Below are positions 1 through 6,649 of a stretch of DNA of 11,282 nucleotides, piece after piece. Made by a program: the position numbers and the translations under genes. The DNA lies in assembly GCA_034436375.1 (NCBI GenBank), contig DAOTVS010000287.1, positions 1-11,282 of the forward strand, given 5' to 3'. The notes below the pieces were generated by a model. It worked only from the letters and a program-made list of their open reading frames with translations. It made no database searches and was not told the DNA's origin. The first letter of the stretch is position 1. Each line of letters begins with the position of its first letter. The stretch comes from DAOTVS01 sp034436375 (GTDB lineage Bacteria > Chloroflexota > Anaerolineae > SpSt-313).

Positions 1-128
1 CACGCGACCGGAGTGGAGCCATTCGGGGGGATTGGGCGGGTTGCCTGCAGCCGGGCAGGCGCGCAGCACCTTGGCCGGCTGTTAACGGGGGCCGGCTGGA
101 CCAAGTACGGTTGCAGTACTAGGTAGCG
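1..128. other. Left-edge stretch, no assigned gene
   Basis: No gene could be identified. A minus-strand frame reads about 23 residues from a possible GTG near position 70 to the left edge (VLRACPAAGNPP and on to EWLHSGRV) and could be the start of a gene continuing outside the window. Short open plus-strand frames also exist. None has a recognisable motif or a clear ribosome binding site. Confidence 0.3.
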
Positions 129-314
129 CTACGTGGGCATGCCGCAGGCCCGGAAAGGGCCGGCGATGGCGATGCCCTCGGGGATATTGTGCAGGGCAAT
201 CGCCAGCGCCAGCAGGAGCCCCAGCCGGGGCTGCGCGGTGTAACTGGTGCCCACCGCCAGGCCCTCGGGGATATTGTGCAGGGTCATGGCGGCAAAGAGC
301 AGCAACCCCCAGGA
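129..314 (-). pseudogene. ZIP family metal transporter fragment
   Basis: The minus strand reads 61 residues and then TAG (129-131). Two copies of the ZIP signature HNIPEG are visible: TLHNIPEGLAVG near residue 12 and ALHNIPEGIAIAGPFR near residue 41. In ZIP transporters these lie in transmembrane helices 4 and 5 and carry the metal-binding His and Glu residues. Intact ZIP proteins have about eight helices; here everything before helix 4 and after helix 5 is missing, and no start codon of its own is convincing. The fragment begins at the codon right after the uxaC TGA and stays in that frame, so it looks like the product of a deletion or recombination joining a broken ZIP gene to the uxaC end. 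A 23-bp direct repeat (174-196 and 261-283) encodes the two motifs. It is probably non-functional. Confidence 0.75.
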
Positions 315-1718
315 TCACAAGTGATACGCGCTTTTCACCAGACGATAGGCAGTGTCGACGATCATTTCCCGCGCATCCTCCATATCGATCACCCCGCGCA
401 CCACCAGCCCAGCGATCCAGTTGGCATCGACGCGCCGTGCCAGATCATGCCGTGCCGGGATGGAGGGGAAGGCGCGTGTGTCGTCGTTAAAGCCCACAGT
501 ATTATACAAGCCGGCGGTCTCCATCACCTGATCGCGGTAGCGGTTCATGCCGTTGAGGCTATCGTGGAACCACCAGGGGGGGCCCAGGCGCAGCGCCGGG
601 TAGTGGCCGGCCAGAGGGGCCAGCTCGCGGGCATAGGTCGACTCGTCGAGGGTGAAGAGGATCAGGGTCAGCCGTGGATCGTTGCCGAAGCGGTCGAGGA
701 GCGCCTTCAGGTTGCGCGTGAACTCGACTGTGACGGGGATATCGCAGCCCATATCAGCGCCAAAGCGTTGGTAGATAATGGGGTTATGGTTGCGGAAGGA
801 GCCGCTGTGGAGCTGCATCACCAGGCCGTCTTCGGTGCTCATGCGCGCCATCTCTACAAGCATGTGGGCCGTAAAGCGGGCCGCATCGGCATCGGTGGCC
901 TGGCCAGCCAGGGCGCGCTGGAAGATGGCCTCCACTTCGCCGGTGGTGAGCACCTCCGTGTAAGGCGTGACCACGGCATGGTCGGTGGCCACCGCGCCCA
1001 GTGACCGGAAAAAGGCGCGCCGGTCCTCCAAAGAGCGGATATAGTCGGCGTAGGAGCCGACTTCGAAACCGCTCAGGCGTCCCAACGCGTCAATGCTCTC
1101 GCGCCAGCCCGGGGCCAGGAGGTTGGTAACGGCATCGGGCCGGAAGGTGGGGCGGACATTTCCCTTCCACCCCGAAGCGCGGATGGCCTGGTGATGGGTC
1201 AGGGGATCGGTAGCTGCATCGGTGGTGCAGAGCACCTCGATATTAAAGCGCTCAAAGAGCCGCCGCGGGCGGAATTCCGGCTGCGCCAGGCAGTGCTCGA
1301 TCTGATCGTAAATGCGCTGCGCCGTCTCGCCCATCAGCTTTTCGCGGATGCCAAAAACCTCTTCCAACTCATGGGTCAGCCACATGCCTGTCGGCGTGCC
1401 ACGGAAGAGGTAAAAGTGCTCGGCGAAAGTCTGCCAGATGCGGCGATGGTCCTTTTCGGCCGGGCCGCCGTCGCGCGGGGCCACCCCCAATGCCTCGAGG
1501 GGCACGCCCACAGAATAGAGCATGCGGAAGACATAATGATCGGGGATGATGAGCAGATCGGCCGGCGAGCCGAAGGTTGCCTGCTCATCGGCAAAGAGGC
1601 GCGGATCTACGTGGCCATGTGGGCTGATGATCGGCAGCTTGGCGACCATTTCGTACAGGTCACGTGCGATGCGCTTTTGGGCGGGGTCAGGACCAAAGTA
1701 GCGATCTGGTGATAACAT
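315..1718 (-). CDS. uxaC: Uronate (glucuronate) isomerase
   Basis: The protein has 467 residues, the usual UxaC length (about 470). The family interconverts D-glucuronate and D-fructuronate, and D-galacturonate and D-tagaturonate, the first step of hexuronate breakdown in the cytoplasm. It belongs to the amidohydrolase superfamily. Visible motifs are SPHGHVDP with the H-x-H pair at residues 34 and 36, GPPWWFHDS in the C-terminal third, and GFNDDTRAFPSIPARHD followed by RR, which is typical of this family. The start ATG has GAGGAG 6-7 bases upstream (near 1725-1730), and the stop is TGA. It lies 198 bases downstream of cobU on the same strand, with a repeat-bearing gap between them, so it is probably not a functional partner of the cobamide genes. 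No other hexuronate genes (uxaA, uxaB, uxuA, kdgK) are present, so substrate supply cannot be inferred from context. Confidence 0.95.
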   Translation of the reverse strand: MLSPDRYFGPDPAQKRIARDLYEMVAKLPIISPHGHVDPRLFADEQATFGSPADLLIIPDHYVFRMLYSVGVPLEALGVAPRDGGPAEKDHRRIWQTFAEHFYLFRGTPTGMWLTHELEEVFGIREKLMGETAQRIYDQIEHCLAQPEFRPRRLFERFNIEVLCTTDAATDPLTHHQAIRASGWKGNVRPTFRPDAVTNLLAPGWRESIDALGRLSGFEVGSYADYIRSLEDRRAFFRSLGAVATDHAVVTPYTEVLTTGEVEAIFQRALAGQATDADAARFTAHMLVEMARMSTEDGLVMQLHSGSFRNHNPIIYQRFGADMGCDIPVTVEFTRNLKALLDRFGNDPRLTLILFTLDESTYARELAPLAGHYPALRLGPPWWFHDSLNGMNRYRDQVMETAGLYNTVGFNDDTRAFPSIPARHDLARRVDANWIAGLVVRGVIDMEDAREMIVDTAYRLVKSAYHL

Positions 1719-1916
1719 GGCAATCTCCTCGTGGCAGAGCTATAAAGGCGGTCAGCAGATTTATGCCACAGATGGCACGGATTGGCTGCGCACTACCGCG
1801 AAGGGCTTACCCCCAAACATTGCCTGCCCCGGTTGCTGCTTGAGGGTCAAGCCCTGGTGTACAAAGCCGGTGATCCGTTTAATCCGTTCCAGAGATCCGT
1901 TGATAGCCCCCTTTGC
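1719..1916. repeat. Intergenic gap with ATCCGTT repeats
   Basis: The gap between cobU and uxaC holds three copies of ATCCGTT (1873-1879, 1882-1888, 1895-1901). It also holds GCCACAGATGGCACGGATT near 1765-1783, which resembles the CACAGATG type of intergenic repeat at 9914-9940. No ORF with coding character was found. The uxaC promoter may lie here, but no clear -35/-10 pair was seen. Confidence 0.5.
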
Positions 1917-2483
1917 CTACAGGTCATCCAATGAAGCCTGCAGCCTTTTTAAATCCAGCGGCACACCCGCCAGGACAAAGTAGGCCCGGTCGGCGCGCTC
2001 CACCAGGTGCTGATGGGCCCAACCCAACACATCACGGTAGACCCTCCCCAGGGGGTAGGGGGGCACCAGGCCCAGGCCCAGCTCGTTCGAGACGACGATC
2101 AGGCTCCAGTTCCCCTCATCATAGGCGGCGAGCAGGCCATCGACCTCCGCCTGCAGACGCGCCGCCGCTGCCGCTTCGGCCGGGTCATCGCCCAGATCCA
2201 GCAGCAGGTTGTTGAAGAGGAGGGTCAGGCAATCGAGGAGCACCACCTCGGCCGCGCCCGCCCCCTGCCGGAGCGCCTGGCCTACGGCCAAAGGCGCCTC
2301 CAGGGTCCGCCATGAGGCCGGCCGCCGGGCACGGTGCCGCCGGATACGCTCGGCCATCTCTGTGTCGCGCGCCTCGGCAGTAGCGACATAGAGCACCCGC
2401 TCTCCCATGCGGCCGGCCAGGTCCTCTGCCAGGCGGCTCTTGCCAGAACGAGCGCCGCCCAGAATGAAAATGAGACGTTTCAT
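1917..2483 (-). CDS. cobU: Adenosylcobinamide kinase / adenosylcobinamide-phosphate guanylyltransferase
   Basis: The product has 188 residues, as expected for CobU. This bifunctional enzyme phosphorylates adenosylcobinamide and then transfers GMP from GTP to give adenosylcobinamide-GDP for nucleotide-loop assembly. Seen in the sequence: a P-loop, GGARSGKS, at residues 9-16; RIRRHRARRP, whose His corresponds to the guanylylated His of CobU; DCLTLLFNN; and SNELGLGLVPPYPLGRVYRD with a downstream VPLDLK, all canonical. The frame is open further upstream, but the ATG at 2481-2483 begins just before the P-loop and overlaps the cbiR stop as ATGA (2480-2483), which suggests translational coupling. 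With CbiR upstream, its guanylyltransferase activity would act directly on the adenosylcobinamide phosphate that CbiR releases. Confidence 0.95.
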   Translation of the reverse strand: MKRLIFILGGARSGKSRLAEDLAGRMGERVLYVATAEARDTEMAERIRRHRARRPASWRTLEAPLAVGQALRQGAGAAEVVLLDCLTLLFNNLLLDLGDDPAEAAAAARLQAEVDGLLAAYDEGNWSLIVVSNELGLGLVPPYPLGRVYRDVLGWAHQHLVERADRAYFVLAGVPLDLKRLQASLDDL

Positions 2484-3283
2484 GTCCCCGCTTTCTCTGC
2501 CTGCCCTTCGTCCTGCGTGCGCCGCCAGAGCGCCTCGGCCAGGTCCCAGGAGTCGAAAAAGGGCTGCTCGCCGAAGCATTCGATGGTGACTACCCCCCTG
2601 TAAGGTTGCCGCCGCAGCAGCCGCAGCAGGGCCAGCAGCAGGCCTTGGTCCAGAGTCGCCAACTCGCGGTGGTCCTTGCCCTCGGCCAGGCCGTGCAGAT
2701 GGATGGCACGGGTGTGCGCGATATGCTCCTGCAGCACTGGCAGGGGGTCGCTGCCCTGGCGGAGGCAGTGCCCCAGGTCAAAGCAAAAGCTCACCGGTAG
2801 CCGCTCCAGCAGGGGGTCGAGTTGCTCTGGCGCATAATCGGGCAGGTTCTCCACCGCCAGGAGATCGAGCTTGCCGACCTCCTTGCCCAATGCCCGTAAC
2901 GACTCGGCTGCGCGCTCGTGCCAGGGGCCCCACTCCGGCCCTCCACCCTCGCCCTGCACGTGCACCACATAGGCCCAGGGCGCCACCGGGCGTGTGGCTG
3001 CAATGACCCGCCGCGCCGTCTCGACCGAGGCCAGCCGTGTGGCCTCGTCTTCCGCCGCCAGCTGCAGGTCCAGGGGCAGGTGCACCGTGTAACTGTGGCA
3101 ATAGGCAGTAGCCAGGCGCGCCAACTCCTGCGCCACCTCAGGCCCGGGCAGGCCATAGGTCACCTCGAAGACCAGCCATTCGATATCTTGCACGAGGCCG
3201 GCCAGTTTGTGTGCATTCGGCAGCACATCATCCGGGTAAACCCAGCTCGGCGCCCCCAGGCGTAAGGCAGACTGTACGGACAT
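2480..3283 (-). CDS. cbiR: CbiR-type cobamide remodelling phosphodiesterase (AP endonuclease 2-like TIM barrel)
   Basis: This 267-residue protein has the layout of the sugar phosphate isomerase / AP endonuclease family 2 barrel. The putative metal ligands are visible: VHLP (H68), VVHVQ (H108), ENLPD (E145), FDLGH (D169, H172), IHLHG (H195, H197) and TIECFG (E235). Proteins of this type next to cobU/cobS correspond to CbiR, which cleaves the phosphodiester bond of cobamides to give adenosylcobinamide phosphate and an alpha-riboside, allowing exchange of the lower ligand. The name rests on the barrel motifs plus the ATGA overlap with cobU; motifs alone would fit any xylose-isomerase-like TIM barrel. 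The start ATG (3281-3283) has only a weak AGAAAG upstream. CobS lies upstream on the same strand, separated by a long palindrome. Confidence 0.8.
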   Translation of the reverse strand: MSVQSALRLGAPSWVYPDDVLPNAHKLAGLVQDIEWLVFEVTYGLPGPEVAQELARLATAYCHSYTVHLPLDLQLAAEDEATRLASVETARRVIAATRPVAPWAYVVHVQGEGGGPEWGPWHERAAESLRALGKEVGKLDLLAVENLPDYAPEQLDPLLERLPVSFCFDLGHCLRQGSDPLPVLQEHIAHTRAIHLHGLAEGKDHRELATLDQGLLLALLRLLRRQPYRGVVTIECFGEQPFFDSWDLAEALWRRTQDEGQAEKAGT

Positions 3284-3316
3284 CGGAACAACTTTCTAGG
3301 AACGGAGGACAGAGAC

Positions 3317-3452
3317 ATAATGCGTGATACGTGATGCGCAAGGTCGCCATGCCGAAACTCGTGCCGCTCAACAAAGCTCTCTCCCGGCGAACTGCTGTTG
3401 AGCAACACGTATTGCGCCAGGGAAACCTTACGCATCACGCATTGCGTATCAC
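3317..3452. repeat. 136-bp imperfect palindrome between cobS and cbiR
   Basis: The outer arms 3317-3344 and 3425-3452 match at 21 of 28 positions as inverted repeats. An inner arm, GCTCAACA (3366-3373), pairs perfectly with TGTTGAGC (3396-3403). Both pairs are centred on the same point (3384.5), and 12 of the 21 positions between them also pair, so the whole block is one ungapped imperfect palindrome able to form a long hairpin. This looks like a REP- or MITE-like dispersed element rather than a terminator, as there is no T-run. It has no coding potential. Confidence 0.7.
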
Positions 3453-3463
3453 ATCCCCCACTC

Positions 3464-4213
3464 TTACATGAACCGCAGCGCCGCTACGGCCGCTACGAGC
3501 CACGCCGCCTCGGTCAACTCGGCGATAGCCCCATAGGTGTCACCTGTGAGGCCCGGAATACGGGTGCGGATCCAGGCGATCAGCAGGACTGTGAAAGCCC
3601 AGGTCGCCGGCAGGGCTGCCAACCCCCACCAGCGCCAGGCGGCGAGGACAACCGCCAGAGCAATGGCCGTGGCAATAACCAGCTCGCGCCGCCCCGATCC
3701 CTCCTTGACCAGGCGGCCCAGGCCGGGACCCGAGCGTGCATAGGGGATGCGGATCACGGCATAGACCAGCCCCCAGCGTGCCAGCACGGGCGCTCCGATC
3801 AGAAGCGCAAGGCGCAAAGGCCCCGTCAGGCTTGCCAGCGCGGCGAACTTGACCAGAAGCAAGAGCACACCGCCCACCACGGCAAAAGAGCCGGTGTGCA
3901 CATCGCGCAGGATCTCCAGCCGCCGCTCAGGGCTCACGGGCGCCAGCAGGCCATCGCAGCAATCCAGAAAGCCATCCAGATGCAGCGCGCCTGTCAGGCT
4001 CACCCACAGCGCCAGGACGAGGGCCGAGCGCAGCAAGAGCGGAAAGGCAAGCCCCAGGGCCCAATCCGCCCCCGCCAGGATCAGCCCGATCACCAACCCC
4101 GCCAACGGGTAAAACGCCGACGCGCGGCGCATGGCGCCCGGCGGCAGCTCCGCCCGCAGCGGGATGGGCAGGATGGTCAGGAACTTGAGCGCGAGCAGGA
4201 TATCCATGGGCAA
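3464..4213 (-). CDS. cobS: Adenosylcobinamide-GDP ribazoletransferase (cobalamin synthase)
   Basis: The product has about 249 residues and is very hydrophobic, with several membrane helices, as expected for CobS. This inner-membrane enzyme joins adenosylcobinamide-GDP to alpha-ribazole or its 5'-phosphate, the last stage of cobamide assembly. Family motifs are an N-terminal ALKFLTILPIP, GALHLDGFLDCCDGLL near residues 75-90 with the acidic residues that bind Mg2+, RDVHTGSFAVVGG near residues 102-114, and GLTGDTYGA near the C-terminus. Start: TTG at 4213 has GGAG six bases upstream, while ATG at 4207 lies 12 bases from it; either is possible. A TATACT at 4214-4219 on the minus strand could be a -10 box, but no matching -35 was found. 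No cobalamin riboswitch was recognised upstream. CbiR and cobU follow on the same strand. Confidence 0.95.
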   Translation of the reverse strand: MPMDILLALKFLTILPIPLRAELPPGAMRRASAFYPLAGLVIGLILAGADWALGLAFPLLLRSALVLALWVSLTGALHLDGFLDCCDGLLAPVSPERRLEILRDVHTGSFAVVGGVLLLLVKFAALASLTGPLRLALLIGAPVLARWGLVYAVIRIPYARSGPGLGRLVKEGSGRRELVIATAIALAVVLAAWRWWGLAALPATWAFTVLLIAWIRTRIPGLTGDTYGAIAELTEAAWLVAAVAALRFM

Positions 4214-4337
4214 AGTATACTCCAGGGGGAAAGAAGGGGGAAATGCGACGTAATTCCTGGTCTATGCAGTGCAATGCGCAAGGCCATCACAGTGTATTCT
4301 GGCCGTCATTCGCGCACTATCGCGGGTGAAGAGAACG

Positions 4338-4387
4338 GAATGGCGTCGTTGCCCTGCCCGCTTGCAGGCAGAGCAACGACGCCATTC
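4338..4387 (-). terminator. Strong hairpin after the rhodanese gene
   Basis: Perfect 15-base arms (4338-4352 and 4373-4387) with an inner CCTGC/GCAGG stem (4353-4357 / 4364-4368) around a six-base loop. It begins one base after the outer stop codon of the rhodanese (4388-4390) and is followed on the minus strand by a moderately T-rich TTCCGTTCTCTTC that shares bases with the arm end. It would separate the rhodanese from cobS. There is no classical T-run, so its efficiency as an intrinsic terminator is unsure. Confidence 0.6.
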
Positions 4388-5038
4388 TCAGGGTTGGGTG
4401 GGCAGGCCAGCGTCTTCCCAGGCCTGCAGGCCCCCCTTGATCACATAGAGGTTGCGCGCTGCAAAACCCAACTGGTTCAGTGTGAGCGCCGCACGGGCGC
4501 TGGTATGCTCGGCCGGTCAGGTGCAGTACAGGATCAGGATCTTGTCCTTCGGCAGCGTGCTCAGATGGCTCTGAATCTGATCCTCCGGAAGGGAAATCGC
4601 ACCGGCGGCATGCCTGGTCTGAAAGGATTCCGCCGGGCGGGTATCGTACAATACAGCCTCGTCCTTATCCAGTAACACCTTGGCGGCCGCCGGCTCAATA
4701 CGGTGTACCTCGTCGGCGGTCGTCATGAGCCCCAGGGTTGTCGGCGCGGCCTGCGTTGGGGTGTTGCCGGGCAGCGCCGCAGTCACTGGCGTGGGTTGCG
4801 CCTCAGCAGCGGGGGGCAGCGTTGGGGCTGTTACCGTTGCCGGGGTAGCCTGGCCCGGGTTGCGAGTGGCTGAAGCCCTGGTGGCCAGCGAGCCTTTGAC
4901 GCTCGTCTGCCCAAAGAGAAAGGCGAGCAGAAGCGCGGCGGCCAGCGCCGCGGGGCCGAGCCATAAGAGCGGGACAGATCGCTGGCGCCTTTTGGCCCTG
5001 GCGCTTTTCTGTTCAGGCGTCAAGTTCTTGCCCTGCAT
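4388..5038 (-). CDS. Membrane-anchored rhodanese-domain protein with in-frame TGA (selenocysteine candidate)
   Basis: Read through the TGA at 4517-4519, the frame gives 216 residues. These are a basic N-terminus (residues 11-20), one membrane helix (about 22-43), a Pro/Thr/Ala-rich linker (about 50-100) and a rhodanese domain (about 105-213). Rhodaneses move sulfane sulfur through a catalytic Cys; here YCT carries it at residue 172. The TGA is codon 174 and is followed in frame by PAEHTSARAALTLNQLGF and a normal C-terminal GGLQAWEDAGLP, then TGA (4388-4390). Related rhodaneses have YC-S/T-C-P-x-E at this point, so the TGA replaces the second Cys. With normal termination the product stops two residues after YC (173 aa) and would be inactive. 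The start ATG at 5036-5038 follows GGAGGA by about 12 bases. It may be a selenoprotein or a recent nonsense mutation. Confidence 0.7.
4485..4501 (-). promoter_or_regulatory. Stem-loop downstream of the in-frame TGA (possible bacterial SECIS)
   Basis: In the minus-strand transcript a perfect six-pair stem, AGCGCC/GGCGCT with loop CGUGC, lies 16-32 bases after the TGA at 4517-4519. Bacterial SECIS elements sit at about this distance inside the coding region. The loop does not clearly show the GG/bulged-U features of the E. coli element, and GC-rich DNA forms such stems by chance, so this is only suggestive. Confidence 0.25.
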
Positions 5039-5347
5039 AGAGCGTGATATTCCTCCGCAGTACATAGCCTTCCGGCTGCCCTTTGCAGCGGATGGTGATT
5101 CAGGATATCATGGCTGCGCGGAAAAGGATAGGGCCAAAACGCGCCGTCTGTGCAGGCCAAATGCCCCTTGCCGGGCCGACCTGGCACGCTCCTTGCCAGA
5201 ATGGCGGAGGATGCGGATAGTCGCGGGCGCCGCCGGTCACGTGTGGGGCAGGCCGGCGATGGGCGCCGGGCACGGGTCATTCACACACGGTCACTCTTCC
5301 CCAGGCCGCGCGTGGCGCGCGCCTGTCGGCCAAGGAGGTATGGTTTC
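5039..5347. other. Divergent intergenic region between the rhodanese gene and galT
   Basis: No gene was supported in these 309 bases; open frames here lack start signals and motifs. The region must hold the promoters of the two divergent genes. It contains the candidate galT promoter at 5193-5221 and an inverted repeat, CTGGCA-N7-TGCCAG (5181-5199), that overlaps the proposed -35 and could be an operator. Confidence 0.4.
5193..5221 (+). promoter_or_regulatory. Candidate sigma-70 promoter for galT
   Basis: TTGCCA (5193-5198), a 17-base spacer and GATAGT (5216-5221) match the -35 and -10 consensus at 5/6 and 4/6 positions. The leader to the galT ATG would be about 120 bases. The CTGGCA-N7-TGCCAG inverted repeat overlaps the -35. 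Confidence 0.3.
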
Positions 5348-6376
5348 ATGAGCCTTTTTGACAGTCCTCATCGTCGTTTTAACCCGCTCACCCGGGAATG
5401 GGTGCTGGTCTCTCCTCAGCGCACGCAGCGGCCCTGGCTAGGGCAGGTCGAGCATCGGCCGCCGGAGGAGCGCCCGGCCTATGATCCCCACTGCTATCTG
5501 TGCCCCGGCAACGAGCGCGCGGGCGGCGTGCGCAATCCGCAGTATACGACAACGTTCGTCTTTCCCAATGATTACCCGGCGCTATTGCCCGATACGCCGC
5601 CGGCTGGCATTGATGAGGGAGGTCTCTTGTGGGCGGCGAGCGAGCGGGGCATTTCTCGCGTGGTGATCTTTTCCCCCCGCCATGACCTGACCCTGGCGCG
5701 GATGGACCTGCCCGCTATCCGTCGGGTGGTGGATGTATGGGCCCAGCAAACCAGCGAGCTGGGCGCCCTCGACTTCATCAGCTATGTCCAGGTGTTCGAG
5801 AACAAGGGCGAGATCATGGGGGCCAGCAACCCGCACCCGCACGGCCAGATCTGGGCGAGTGAGCATGTGCCGGCCGACCCGGCCAAAGAGCTGCGCTACA
5901 TGGGCGACTATCACCGCGAGCACCATTCCTGCATGCTCTGCGATTACCTGACGCTGGAATTGGCCAAGGGTGAGCGCATCGTGTTTGAGAACGAGCATTG
6001 GGTGGTGCTGGTGCCTTTCTGGGCGGTCTGGCCTTTTGAAGTGATGATGCTCAGCAAGCGGCACGTGGGGACGATCCCCGCGCTGACGGACGCCGAGCGC
6101 AACGGCCTGGCCGATGCCATCAAGCGCTTGACCGTGCGCTATGATCACGTGTTTGCCGTTTCGTTCCCCTATTCGATGGGCTTTCACCAGTCGCCTACCA
6201 CGGGCCTCGACGAGCACACCATGCACCTGCACGCGCACTATTACCCGCCGCTCCTGCGCAGCGCCACCGTGCGCAAGTTCATGGTCGGTTACGAGCTGCT
6301 CGCCAACCCGCAGCGCGACATCACCCCCGAGACGGCCGCCGAGCGCCTGCGTCAGATGCCGGAGACCTTCGATTGA
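5348..6376 (+). CDS. galT: Galactose-1-phosphate uridylyltransferase
   Basis: The product has 342 residues, the normal GalT length. GalT exchanges UMP between UDP-glucose and galactose-1-phosphate in the Leloir pathway in the cytoplasm. Visible features are CYLCPGN (C49, C52) and SPRHD (H112), with H163 forming the structural Zn site. The active-site NPHPHGQIW follows, in which H165 is the residue uridylylated in the family. HLHAHYYPPLLR near the C-terminus is typical of the second metal site. The ATG at 5348 is preceded by AAGGAGGT (5332-5339), a strong ribosome binding site nine bases away; the frame is open upstream but that part lacks family similarity, and another ATG at 5340 runs into a stop at once. 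No galK or galE is adjacent. A palindrome at 6378-6405 follows the stop. Confidence 0.96.
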   Translation: MSLFDSPHRRFNPLTREWVLVSPQRTQRPWLGQVEHRPPEERPAYDPHCYLCPGNERAGGVRNPQYTTTFVFPNDYPALLPDTPPAGIDEGGLLWAASERGISRVVIFSPRHDLTLARMDLPAIRRVVDVWAQQTSELGALDFISYVQVFENKGEIMGASNPHPHGQIWASEHVPADPAKELRYMGDYHREHHSCMLCDYLTLELAKGERIVFENEHWVVLVPFWAVWPFEVMMLSKRHVGTIPALTDAERNGLADAIKRLTVRYDHVFAVSFPYSMGFHQSPTTGLDEHTMHLHAHYYPPLLRSATVRKFMVGYELLANPQRDITPETAAERLRQMPETFD

Positions 6377-6649
6377 ACCCCGGCCGCGTGCGCACGCGCA
6401 TGGGGTAGTCGGTGATCAACGCGGTCGTGCCACAGCTCAGGCAACCTGCGCCGGCAACTTGCTTTCGGCGGCGATGGGGGGCAGCTCGGCAGGAATGCTG
6501 GCCGCTTCAGCGGCCTTGCGGCTGATCTCGCCCAGCGGCTGAGTGGGGGCGTCAGTTGATCTCGGCCTCGGCCTGGATATAGGCCACCGTCTCAGCCATG
6601 CCGGTCGGCCAGAAAGCCAGCCCCCCAACCTCCGGCAGGCTCGCACTTG
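6377..6649 (-). pseudogene. Scrambled remnant of an unidentified gene
   Basis: The minus strand carries coding-looking text in three successive frames. The first (stop at 6552-6554) includes GLAFWPTGMAETVAYIQAEA. The second (stop at 6437-6439) includes PLGEISRKAAEAASIPAELP. The third, near 6380-6430, includes GTTALITDYPMRVRTR. Together they suggest one gene broken by two frameshifts. The ITDYP piece is faintly like the C-terminal GVxxIITDxP of glycerophosphodiester phosphodiesterases, but the rest gives no support for that family. The family is not recognised, and each piece alone could be a chance open frame in GC-rich DNA. Confidence 0.35.
6378..6405 (+). terminator. Palindrome directly after galT
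   Basis: A perfect 14-base palindrome, CGCGTGCGCACGCG (6385-6398), is flanked symmetrically by CCCC (6378-6381) and GGGG (6402-6405). It starts two bases after the galT stop, so it may end galT transcription. There is no T-run after it, and the hairpin would need to open a few central bases for a loop. Confidence 0.35.

Noticed and set aside
315..317. The uxaC TGA as a selenocysteine codon leading into ZIP text
   Set aside because: UxaC is already full length at that point with a normal C-terminus, and the following text belongs to an unrelated family.
189..1712. Open plus-strand frames opposite uxaC
   Set aside because: Shadows of the uxaC codon pattern; no ribosome binding sites or family motifs.
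4214..4337. Cobalamin riboswitch upstream of cobS
   Set aside because: No B12-box-like conserved core was recognised in the 125 bases, which are also rather short for the full element; a covariance-model search would settle it.
3398..4675. Long open plus-strand frame of 425 codons across cobS and the rhodanese
   Set aside because: It is antisense to the clear CobS and rhodanese coding regions, is rich in Gln, Arg and Pro without motifs, and reflects high GC content.
5582..6238. Open minus-strand frame of 218 codons within galT
   Set aside because: Antisense to a well-conserved GalT with all catalytic residues.
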